A stretch of DNA of 5,515 nt from Methanobacteriota archaeon (GCA_023436075.1 JAEZKS010000078.1:1-5515); one strand, 5' to 3'. Shown: positions 1-4,930, numbered from the stretch's first letter. The notes: generated from the letters alone by a model not told the origin. Numbers and translations are program-made.

Positions 1-152
1 ACGTTTTTTATTTCCACTAAGGTCACTAAGGTCTCTAAAGTCACGGTTAAACCACAAAGGGCACGAACGGCACGAATTCAAAGACACTAAAGTCTCTAAA
101 GCCTCCAAGTTTAAAACACTAATAAAGCCACTAAAACACTAAACCACCAAAA
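1..152 (+). repeat. Degenerate array of ~9-nt CACTAAAGG-like units
   Basis: Tandem and interrupted units of 8-9 bases are visible: CACTAAGGT at 15-23 and 24-32, CTCTAAAGT at 33-41, CACAAAGGG at 53-61, CACGAACGG at 62-70, CACGAATTC at 71-79, CACTAAAGT at 85-93, CTCTAAAGC at 94-102, CTCCAAGTT at 103-111, CACTAAAA at 129-136, CACTAAAC at 137-144 and CACCAAAA at 145-152. The common form is roughly CAC-N-AA-R-G-K. Units are imperfect and spacing slips, so this is not a CRISPR array and not a simple microsatellite. No credible gene lies in 1-275. The array reaches the left edge of the window and may continue beyond it. Function is unknown. Confidence 0.8.
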
Positions 153-224
153 CGATGAAACCCGTTCATATTTTAACCATGGCTTTAGAGAACTTGGTGT
201 CCTTAGTGGAAATTAAAAAAACGT
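1..224. repeat. Long imperfect inverted repeat, arms 1-51 and 172-224
   Basis: The reverse complement of 172-224 aligns with 1-51. The core 16-51 against 172-207 matches at 31 of 36 positions by hand count, and the arms continue outward through a T-rich stretch to a shared ACGT at 1-4 and 221-224. The spacer is about 120 bases and holds more 9-nt units. Further units sit just outside the right arm on the minus strand (CACTAAACG and CACGAAAA, about 222-238). The arms could pair in a transcript or mark the two 3' ends of convergent genes, one of which would lie left of the window. I see no terminal duplication or transposase, so calling it a mobile element would be speculative. Confidence 0.75.
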
Positions 225-260
225 TTAGTGTTTTCGTGTTGAAACGACAGGAGCCCGGAT

Positions 261-286
261 AAAAAGCGAACCCGCTCAGCGGGCTC
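261..286 (-). terminator. Intrinsic-type terminator overlapping the stop codon of the RING-like gene
   Basis: Read on the minus strand, GAGCCCGC-TGA-GCGGGTTC forms an 8-bp stem (one G-U pair in RNA) with a 3-base loop, positions 286-268, followed by GC and five T residues at 265-261. The loop is exactly the stop codon of the 276-566 gene, so the last two sense codons form the left side of the stem. A hairpin plus oligo-T is a textbook bacterial terminator. In archaea the T run alone often suffices, so the hairpin may instead protect the 3' end. Confidence 0.65.
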
Positions 287-566
287 TCTGTATCCTCGGG
301 GCAGCGCGTTTCTTCGGGGCAGCCGCTTTCCGGCCGGATTTCGGGGCTGCGACGTCGTCTGCGGTTTTCAGCGTAGTCTTGCAGCGGTTGCATTCCGTCA
401 CGCACCACTCATGGTACATGGCCGTGCACGCAGGACATACCAGGGCGTCGTCCTTCTTCACTGCGAGGCCGCACTCATCGCACCTTCCGGCGTCGCCTTC
501 CTCAAGTTCGTCCTCTGTCGCGTCGGCCTCTATCTCATCGAAGTCGTCGTCGTCCACGTACGTCAT
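276..566 (-). CDS. Small RING/PHD-like zinc-finger protein with basic C-terminal tail
   Basis: This gene encodes 96 residues in three parts. Residues 1-25 are strongly acidic (a DDDD run and many Glu). Residues 29-62 hold eight metal ligands: C29-x2-C32-x11-C44-x2-C47-x4-H52-x2-C55-x3-C59-x2-C62, enough for two zinc ions in RING/PHD cross-brace order. Residues 70-96 are basic and rich in Lys, Arg, Ala and Pro, like a histone-H1 tail. The stretch DDALVCPAC...YHEWC strongly recalls the prokaryotic RING finger family (Pfam Prok-RING_1), some members of which occur near ubiquitin-like conjugation genes. No E1, E2, ubiquitin-like or JAB gene lies in this window, so an E3 role is not supported here; binding of nucleic acid or protein is equally possible. 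The ATG at 566 is chosen because it follows GGAAGTG (578-572) by 5 bases and a TATA box at 610-601. An ATG at 665 in the same frame would put the TATA box inside the gene. Confidence 0.82.
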   Translation of the reverse strand: MTYVDDDDFDEIEADATEDELEEGDAGRCDECGLAVKKDDALVCPACTAMYHEWCVTECNRCKTTLKTADDVAAPKSGRKAAAPKKRAAPRIQRAR

Positions 567-571
567 AATTG

Positions 572-610
572 CACTTCCAGCAACAATGAATTCAAGATAA
601 TATTTAAAAT
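572..610 (-). promoter_or_regulatory. TATA box and Shine-Dalgarno of the RING-like gene
   Basis: On the minus strand ATTTTAAATA (610-601) is a good archaeal TATA element. Transcription would start near 580, giving a leader of about 15 bases that contains GGAAGTG (578-572), a 6 of 7 match to the archaeal Shine-Dalgarno GGAGGTG, 5 bases before the ATG at 566. This decides the start codon. Confidence 0.6.
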
Positions 611-654
611 TTTTGGGTGGTAATGGCCGTTGTTCCCGGTCGTCGCGGAGGTCG

Positions 655-664
655 CTTATATACA
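655..664. promoter_or_regulatory. Additional TATA-like element, orientation ambiguous
   Basis: The sequence around 655-664 reads CTTATATACA on the plus strand and TGTATATAAG on the minus strand; each matches the archaeal TTTATATA consensus at about 7 of 8 positions. It lies between the RING-like gene and the 87-residue gene, each of which already has a nearer TATA box. It could be a second promoter with a longer leader for either gene, or drive a short untranslated RNA. Confidence 0.3.
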
Positions 665-738
665 AATGGCCAGCCGGGCACAGAAAGCACGGAAGCAGGT
701 AGTAAAGCAGGACATTGCCAGCACTACCTGGCGACAGC

Positions 739-771
739 TATTTATTTTCACGTTCCGAGTGCAATAGTGAT
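739..771 (+). promoter_or_regulatory. TATA box and short ribosome-binding site of the 87-residue gene
   Basis: TATTTATTT at 739-747 is a fair archaeal TATA element and would place the transcript start near 768. GTGAT at 767-771, part of the full Shine-Dalgarno GGAGGTGATC, sits 4 bases before the ATG at 776. The leader is therefore very short. This supports ATG 776 over any upstream in-frame start. Confidence 0.5.
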
Positions 772-775
772 AATC

Positions 776-1039
776 ATGGCCGATCATGCGGAAGTGCAGA
801 AAGCGATAGACGTCGCCGTGGAAAAGGGCCAGTACCCTGACCGTAAAGCAGCCATAGCCGGCCTGACGAAACAGCTGATCGACCACCAGAAGGGTGCGCT
901 GAAAAATAAGGTCACCGACGACCCGATCGGCAGCGTGGCAAAAATACGGGAAGAACTCTGGCAGGCGCTGCTCAAGCAGGCCGGGGGCGATGAGGACCGT
1001 GCTGTGGAATTGTACGCCGAAGAATTGAAGAAGCTGTAA
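776..1039 (+). CDS. Hypothetical small helical protein, 87 residues
   Basis: I do not recognise this protein family. It has 87 residues, is highly charged, and has no cysteines, no signal peptide and no membrane segment. Ala, Lys, Glu, Asp and Leu dominate, with heptad-like spacing in VQKAIDVAVEKG (6-17), AGLTKQLIDHQKGALKNK (28-45) and KIREELWQALLKQ (56-68). The last part, DEDRAVELYAEELKKL (72-87), looks like a closing amphipathic helix. A soluble bundle of three or four helices is likely. ATG 776 is chosen because the TATA box at 739-747 and GTGAT at 767-771 lie directly upstream. The open frame extends back to 617, but that extension covers the promoter and its composition is unlike the rest. 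The gene is divergent from the zinc-finger gene and convergent with the PIN gene. A role cannot be assigned from sequence. Confidence 0.72.
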   Translation: MADHAEVQKAIDVAVEKGQYPDRKAAIAGLTKQLIDHQKGALKNKVTDDPIGSVAKIREELWQALLKQAGGDEDRAVELYAEELKKL

Positions 1040-1045
1040 CACGAC

Positions 1046-1070
1046 GGGCACAAAGGGCATAATATGACAT
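1046..1070 (+). repeat. GGGCACAAAGGGCAT repeat, copy just after the 87-residue gene
   Basis: Seven bases after the TAA at 1037-1039 lies GGGCACAAAGGGCATAATAT and a few more bases. It is built from the same ~9-nt style of unit (GGCACAAAG, GGCATAATA) as the array at 1-152. An inverted copy lies at 1221-1245. It is in the sense orientation for the upstream gene. Confidence 0.6.
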
Positions 1071-1091
1071 AAGAACGCCCTGCGGACTCGG

Positions 1092-1119
1092 CCTCGCGCG
1101 CACGCGAAACGACCCTTGC
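1092..1119. repeat. CCTCGCGCG hairpin repeat between convergent genes, possible terminator
   Basis: TCGCG (1094-1098) and CGCGA (1103-1107) form a perfect 5-bp stem around a 4-base loop. The first 15 bases (1092-1106) match 4872-4886 at 13 positions, and both copies are followed by a CCTTG at about 1115-1119 and 4895-4899. Both lie between convergent 3' ends. No long T run follows immediately, so terminator function is only suggested. Confidence 0.4.
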
Positions 1120-1220
1120 ACGCCGCAATTTACTGTCCGGCATCCTCTGGAATAGAAAGACTATAATTAACTCATCCTAATTTTAACATGAAAAGTGTTG
1201 ACGTACGCCATGTTGTATGT

Positions 1221-1245
1221 CGTGTCCATTGTGCCCTTTATGCCC
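1221..1245 (-). repeat. GGGCATAAAGGGCAC repeat, copy just after the PIN gene
   Basis: On the minus strand, a few bases beyond the TGA of the PIN gene (1254-1252), the sequence reads GGGCATAAAGGGCACAATGG and onward. It aligns with 1046-1070 on the plus strand, differing mainly by T/C exchanges in the CAC/CAT triplets. The two copies face each other across about 150 bases. Each is in the sense orientation for the gene that ends next to it. Confidence 0.6.
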
Positions 1246-1251
1246 CTAGTG

Positions 1252-1695
1252 TCAGGCCAGCAGGTCTTCCGGCTTCATGACGCCTGCATAAGTCCGTGCG
1301 CCGTGGAGCATATCGAAGTCCCGCGTGACGATCACTGCGTTGTTCCGCTGGGCGAAGACGACATGAAGCGCCAACAGGAACGGTATCTCGCTGACCCGGT
1401 GGATCTTTGCTGCCGCCCGGAGGATGTCCTCGTTCGCCAGCAGAAGGTCGCCACCGCTCATCAGCAGCATGGGCCGCAGCGCCTGGTCGATGAACTCGCG
1501 GGGGACGCCGGCCTTCAGCAACTCGTTCGCGGTGTGTTCAGAGATCATGATCTGATACTTGCCATCGGCCGCCTGGCGCAACAGCGCCGCCACGTTCTCG
1601 CCGAGCTTCACGCCGCCCTTTTCCTCGTCGATCAGCAGGCTGAGCAGGACGTTCGTGTCCAGGTAGAGCTTGAGTTTACCGATGGGGCCGGGCAT
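1252..1695 (-). CDS. PIN-domain (VapC-like) protein with an altered active site
   Basis: This gene encodes 147 residues, a single PIN domain of ordinary VapC length. PIN domains are Mg2+/Mn2+-dependent RNases that use three or four acidic residues. Visible landmarks are LKLYLDTNVLL (D13, N15), SEHTANELLK (E58) and VIVTRDFDM (D126, D128). The third acid, normally the Asp of a DALHxA motif, is replaced: here IPFLLALHVVFA has Leu (TTG codon) at residue 108. E103 lies five residues earlier and might compensate, or activity may be reduced. ATG 1695 is chosen because a TATA box (1731-1724) lies about 30 bases upstream. An in-frame ATG at 1743 would put that TATA inside the gene. No antitoxin-sized gene precedes it, so it is an orphan rather than an obvious VapBC pair. 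It lies downstream of the helicase gene on the same strand but has its own promoter. Confidence 0.85.
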   Translation of the reverse strand: MPGPIGKLKLYLDTNVLLSLLIDEEKGGVKLGENVAALLRQAADGKYQIMISEHTANELLKAGVPREFIDQALRPMLLMSGGDLLLANEDILRAAAKIHRVSEIPFLLALHVVFAQRNNAVIVTRDFDMLHGARTYAGVMKPEDLLA

Positions 1696-1723
1696 AGTAT
1701 CGATAGAGTGTAGGCATCCAAGG

Positions 1724-1731
1724 TATTTAAA
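1724..1731 (-). promoter_or_regulatory. TATA box of the PIN gene
   Basis: TTTAAATA on the minus strand, inside the A/T stretch TTTTTAAATACC (1733-1722), predicts a transcript start near 1701 and an almost leaderless mRNA beginning at ATG 1695. It fixes the start codon and shows that the PIN gene can be transcribed separately from the helicase. Confidence 0.65.
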
Positions 1732-1761
1732 AACATTTTTCAAGCTTTAAGAAGGGAAGCC

Positions 1762-1782
1762 GGCGGGGGGAGGGGGAGTGGG
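1762..1782 (+). other. G-rich tract in the helicase-PIN intergenic region
   Basis: The plus strand has runs of 2, 6, 5 and 3 G with loops of 1-3 bases, beginning GGCGGGGGGAGGGGGAG. This could form a two-layer or bulged G-quadruplex on the plus strand. The minus-strand transcript downstream of the helicase would carry a C-rich pyrimidine tract, possibly part of its 3' end. It lies some 80 bases beyond the helicase stop codon and about 30 bases upstream of the PIN TATA box. Confidence 0.35.
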
Positions 1783-1785
1783 ACG

Positions 1786-1807
1786 CCTCGCGCGTGATCA
1801 TGTCCGG
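1786..1807 (+). repeat. Third copy of the CCTCGCGCGTG intergenic repeat
   Basis: Positions 1786-1807 match 4872-4893 at 18 of 22 bases, including an exact CCTCGCGCGTG and a terminal CCGG. This copy contains the palindrome TGATCA in place of the CG-rich stem, so it does not form the same hairpin. It lies between the helicase stop codon and the PIN promoter. Confidence 0.4.
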
Positions 1808-1858
1808 AAGGGCTCTCTTGTCGAAGCCAGGGCAGAGCTGAGCGAGGTTTTTCCAGTG

Positions 1859-4543
1859 CTATTCGGGCCTGTATGGCACCCACATTCCCGCGGCCTTTTT
1901 CTTCGTGTCCTCTTCGCGCAGGCTACTTTTTGGCTTCGCCGGCAGGCTCTCAGCGGGCTGTTTCTTACGTCGCTTCTTAGCCATTTCCATCTCTTTTCTC
2001 GCCTCTTCGTCCCGGTGCTGCTGCACTCTGGAGACGCGGGGCGGGCTGATGATGGCGGCGAACGCCTCCTCATCGACCGAGTCCGGGTCCTCGACGCCGT
2101 CACGGAGCAGCTTCGCCTCGACGGCGGAAGCGTTCAGGCGTTCTATCCGGGCGATCTCGTAGATCGCATCTAAATTCCTCACCGTCCGGTCCAGATAGCC
2201 AAGGATGTCGCCCTCGAAAGAGCTCAGGCTGTAGTCGGCGGCGATTGCACGCGAGACGGCATGAGGGTCCTTGCCCTGCAGCCGGTAGGCGATGACCCTC
2301 TTGCTGAACTTGCGCTGGGGGCATCCGCAGAACGGTGCGTCGTCACAGGTACAATCTAAAAACTCAGTGCTGAAGCTCAGGAACTGGTCCTGCATGCTGT
2401 GGTCCATCTTCGCGATGGACTCGCCGGAGAAGGCGATGTCCAGGCTCGCCGGGCTGAACACCCTGGACGGCACGCTGACGCCGATGATCCTGGATAGTCG
2501 CTCTGCACCTCTGAAGTAGACCGCCTCGAAGGCCTCCAGCTCGACGGCGATGTCCAGCGGCGATACCTTCTTGCGCAGGCGGCTGCGGATGAGCAGCGCG
2601 TTCTCCACGCTCAGGAAGTGATTGACGATGGCGCGGCCCAGGGGGCTAAGCTTGATCTTGTCACCCTCTTTCAGCATCAGGCCGCTGGAAATGCACTTCG
2701 CGACCAGCTGCGCGGTGCCGCAGGCGATGCCCAGCGTGTGGTCGTTGATCTTTGCGAGCGCGCCGACGTTCGGCACGACGGCCGCGTTCGCCAAGCATTC
2801 CTCGATCTGTTCCGCCTCGTCGTACTCGACATTGACGTGCTCGGCGCTGCCGCCCAGCAGGCGGAACGCCACGGTTTCTTCGCTCTCGCCCTCGATGTTG
2901 GTCTCCGGATCCGCGAGGACGATGATCTTGCCCAGATCGTGGTAGTCCGGGCGGCCGGCGCGGCCCTGCATCTGCTGGAACGCGCCTACTCCTATCCAGT
3001 CTTTACCCATGGCCAGCGACTCGAAGATCACCTGTGAAGCAGGGAAGTCGACGCCGGCGGCCAGCGCGGCCGTGGTCACGACCACCTTAATCTCGCCCTT
3101 AGCGAACCGGTCCTCGACGTTCTTGCGCTGAGAATACGTCAGACCCGCGTGGTACGGCGCCGACTGGATGCGCAGCGAATCGCTGATCGAATGACATTTC
3201 TTGCGCGAGTTGGTGAAGACGATGGTCTGGCCCCGATAGCCTTTGCTGGAGGTCTTCGCGTACTCCTTGGAGGCGTACTCATCGACGAGCCGGTTCTTCT
3301 CGTGAGACTGGGCGAAGATCAGGTGCCGCTCCAGCGGCACGGGGCGGTACTCGTACTCGACCAGCGTCGCGTTGAGCCGCTTTGCGACGTCTTTCGGGTT
3401 GCCGATCGTGGCCGAGAGGAAGATGAACTGCGCCTCAGGCGCCAGCGCTCGCAGCCTCGCGATGAGGCCATCCAGCCTGTGCCCGCGCTCTGGATCCTCC
3501 AGCATGTGCACTTCGTCGATGACGATTGTGCCAATCTTGCCGACCTTGCCGCCTGTGCGAAGCACGAAGTCCAGGCCTTCGTAGGTGCCGACTATGATGT
3601 CTGAGTCCAACGAGGTATTCAGCTTCACCGTGTTCAGCGAGATACGGGATGTGCCCACGCGGATGGCAGTTTTCAGCCCTAGCGGGCTGTACCGCTTCTT
3701 GAACTGCGCGTACTTCTGGTTGGCCAGCGCGCCCCGCGGCACCAGGAACAGCATCCCGCCTTTGCCGGCCATGGCGTTGCCGATTCCTGCCAGCTCGCCG
3801 ATCAACGTCTTGCCTGTGGCCGTCGCCGAAACGACGATCTGGCTCTTTCCGTCCAGCAGGCCGGCGCGGACGGACTTGGACTGCACTGGCAGCAGCTCCT
3901 CCATCTTCTCCAGCAGGACGTCTTTAAGGGCGGGGTCGATCTTCAGGTCTTTCACCTTTACTGGTACCACTCCCGTGTCGGCGGCCGGGATCATGTCGAA
4001 TCTGGTAAGTTCCGGCGGCAGGTTATGGGGATCCAGCAGCGCCAGCACGCGATTGAGATCCTTTGTCTTCGCCAGCATCGCTTCGAGCCGGTCCATGCCC
4101 TTGCCGGTGATCGGGCCCCGGAAGGCGACCTCTTTACGTAGCTCGCGCTTCGCGCAGTCCTCGCAGATCAGCTCGTCCTTGAACCGGACCATGTCCGGCC
4201 GCATGAACGTGATCCTGTTCTCGCCCAGGCAGAAACGGCAGACTCCGACGCTCTCCGACATGAGCTGGTGCGCGTCCAGCATGTCGTCCAGCCGGTCTTT
4301 CGTCACGGCGTCCATCCGGGCAGCGAAGATGCAGTCGGCCGCCTTGAGTAATTCGGTGAACGTCGGTACCGGCAGGTACTCGTCGGCCTTCTCCTTCTCG
4401 ACGCGCACCTTCAGCGGCCGGACCCCTTTGGATGTGTCCTGGACCGTGAGCACGCCGACGAAGACTGGCTTACCATCGCCCTTGAGCGGGTACACCCGGT
4501 ACTCGTCCTTCTTGTGCGGGGTGAACACGATATATAGCGCCAT
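1859..4543 (-). CDS. Archaea-specific Ski2-like superfamily II helicase (COG1202 / ASH-Ski2 type)
   Basis: This gene encodes 894 residues. An N-terminal region (1-95) precedes a four-Cys zinc finger, C102-x2-C105 with C127-x2-C130. The ATPase core follows: Q-like LLPVQSKSV (217-225), motif I SATATGKT (239-246), Ia VPRGALANQK (268-277), Ib VGTYEGLD (318-325), II DEVH (343-346) and III SAT (377-379). The second RecA lobe has IVFTNSR (441-447), motif V TTAALAAGVDFPA (490-502) and motif VI QMQGRAGRP (524-532). Residues 575-720 look like a winged-helix and ratchet region. A second cysteine cluster C731-x-C733-x5-C739-x-C741 follows, then a basic tail (840-885). All helicase motifs appear intact. 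Members of this archaeal family have been linked to RNA processing with the beta-CASP exonuclease aRNase J and the exosome; from sequence alone, RNA rather than DNA unwinding is an inference. ATG 4543 is chosen because an ATG at 4573 overlaps the TATA box at 4578-4571; the mRNA is probably leaderless. Confidence 0.93.
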   Translation of the reverse strand: MALYIVFTPHKKDEYRVYPLKGDGKPVFVGVLTVQDTSKGVRPLKVRVEKEKADEYLPVPTFTELLKAADCIFAARMDAVTKDRLDDMLDAHQLMSESVGVCRFCLGENRITFMRPDMVRFKDELICEDCAKRELRKEVAFRGPITGKGMDRLEAMLAKTKDLNRVLALLDPHNLPPELTRFDMIPAADTGVVPVKVKDLKIDPALKDVLLEKMEELLPVQSKSVRAGLLDGKSQIVVSATATGKTLIGELAGIGNAMAGKGGMLFLVPRGALANQKYAQFKKRYSPLGLKTAIRVGTSRISLNTVKLNTSLDSDIIVGTYEGLDFVLRTGGKVGKIGTIVIDEVHMLEDPERGHRLDGLIARLRALAPEAQFIFLSATIGNPKDVAKRLNATLVEYEYRPVPLERHLIFAQSHEKNRLVDEYASKEYAKTSSKGYRGQTIVFTNSRKKCHSISDSLRIQSAPYHAGLTYSQRKNVEDRFAKGEIKVVVTTAALAAGVDFPASQVIFESLAMGKDWIGVGAFQQMQGRAGRPDYHDLGKIIVLADPETNIEGESEETVAFRLLGGSAEHVNVEYDEAEQIEECLANAAVVPNVGALAKINDHTLGIACGTAQLVAKCISSGLMLKEGDKIKLSPLGRAIVNHFLSVENALLIRSRLRKKVSPLDIAVELEAFEAVYFRGAERLSRIIGVSVPSRVFSPASLDIAFSGESIAKMDHSMQDQFLSFSTEFLDCTCDDAPFCGCPQRKFSKRVIAYRLQGKDPHAVSRAIAADYSLSSFEGDILGYLDRTVRNLDAIYEIARIERLNASAVEAKLLRDGVEDPDSVDEEAFAAIISPPRVSRVQQHRDEEARKEMEMAKKRRKKQPAESLPAKPKSSLREEDTKKKAAGMWVPYRPE

Positions 4544-4570
4544 CAGTCTCTGCACAAAAATGACACTGCA

Positions 4571-4578
4571 CATATAAA
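4571..4578 (-). promoter_or_regulatory. TATA box of the helicase gene
   Basis: TTTATATG on the minus strand lies about 30 bases before ATG 4543, placing the transcript start near 4549. The leader would be five or six bases at most and has no Shine-Dalgarno sequence, as expected for leaderless translation. A second TATATA inside the first codons (4530-4535) is coding sequence and too close to serve as the promoter. Confidence 0.65.
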
Positions 4579-4608
4579 GCGTTATTCTGTCCGCCCGGAG
4601 ACAGAGAC

Positions 4609-4616
4609 GTATATTA
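4609..4616 (+). promoter_or_regulatory. TATA box of the 71-residue gene
   Basis: GTATATTA on the plus strand lies about 25-30 bases before ATG 4642, predicting a leaderless transcript starting near 4637-4642. It rules out the in-frame GTG at 4624. The two divergent TATA boxes (4571-4578 and 4609-4616) are only about 30 bases apart, so transcription factors binding here could affect both genes. Confidence 0.5.
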
Positions 4617-4641
4617 CGGATGAGTGCCAGACTGCGTACAT

Positions 4642-4857
4642 ATGGATTTCATAAGGCCACAGCATCCCTCGGAACTGGTCGACAGGATCGGCCGGGACTA
4701 TCCGGTCAACTGTCTCGGATGCGAGCATCTTCGCGCGCTGCCTGACAGGACGACGCTGTGCACCTTCGGCGGCAGTCCCCGCAAGGTGGACGTGCTAGAT
4801 CCGCTGCGGACCAGCCGAAAGTGCAAGCTCACCGAAGAGCAGGGCGAGACTAAGTAG
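4642..4857 (+). CDS. Hypothetical four-cysteine small protein, 71 residues
   Basis: I do not recognise this family by name. It has 71 residues, is soluble, and has no membrane segment. The four cysteines C24-x2-C27-x12-C40-x20-C61, in the contexts NCLGCEHLR, TTLCTFGG and SRKCKL, suggest one zinc ion or an iron-sulfur cluster. A Gly-Gly-x-Pro turn follows C40. H29 is a possible extra ligand. ATG 4642 is chosen for its TATA box at 4609-4616; a GTG at 4624 would add six residues but lies too near the TATA. The gene is divergent from the helicase across 98 bases and convergent with the membrane-protein gene. Its closeness to the helicase hints at shared regulation, but no role can be assigned. 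Confidence 0.75.
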   Translation: MDFIRPQHPSELVDRIGRDYPVNCLGCEHLRALPDRTTLCTFGGSPRKVDVLDPLRTSRKCKLTEEQGETK

Positions 4858-4861
4858 AAGT

Positions 4862-4913
4862 GCCCGGCCCTCCTCGCGCGTGCGCGTGACCGGGCCTTGG
4901 GTTCTCTTGTTTA
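4862..4913. terminator. Hairpin between convergent genes, candidate bidirectional terminator
   Basis: GCCCGG (4862-4867) pairs with CCGGGC (4890-4895), and within it CGCG (4875-4878) can pair with CGCG (4883-4886). On the plus strand a T-rich CCTTGGGTTCTCTTGTTT follows. The hairpin starts five bases after the stop of the 71-residue gene and about 35 bases beyond the stop of the membrane-protein gene, so it could end or protect both transcripts. It contains a copy of the CCTCGCGCG repeat (4872-4880). Confidence 0.5.
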
Positions 4914-4930
4914 GGCCATCCGAGCATCCC

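Noticed and set aside
1..152. CRISPR array
   Set aside because: Units are 8-9 bases with no unique spacers of 30-40 bases and no cas gene nearby.
166..408. 80-residue open frame on the minus strand at the left
   Set aside because: It overlaps the zinc-finger gene in another frame, runs through its terminator and translates the repeat arms.
666..767. 33-residue open frame starting at ATG 666 on the plus strand
   Set aside because: The TATA at 655-664 would start transcription downstream of this ATG, and no ribosome-binding site is seen.
1188..1280. 30-residue open frame starting at ATG 1188 on the plus strand
   Set aside because: It consists mostly of the intergenic repeat and runs into the 3' end of the PIN gene; no Shine-Dalgarno sequence.
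1195..1713. 172-residue open frame on the plus strand over the PIN gene
   Set aside because: Antisense to the PIN domain, with His/Gln/Val-rich low-information sequence and no promoter; a shadow.
1696..1743. Sixteen-residue N-terminal extension of the PIN protein (ATG 1743)
   Set aside because: The PIN TATA box at 1724-1731 lies inside it, so the transcript should begin after this ATG.
1744..1858. Antitoxin gene upstream of the PIN gene
   Set aside because: No open frame with a start codon and plausible antitoxin features on the minus strand; the gap is G/C-tract and repeat sequence.
4544..4573. Ten-residue N-terminal extension of the helicase (ATG 4573)
   Set aside because: This ATG overlaps the TATA box at 4571-4578, so it would not be in the mRNA.
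3585..4577. 330-residue open frame on the plus strand opposite the helicase
   Set aside because: It lies antisense to the clear helicase reading frame, is Ser/Arg-rich with no domain, and is the usual shadow of a GC-rich gene.
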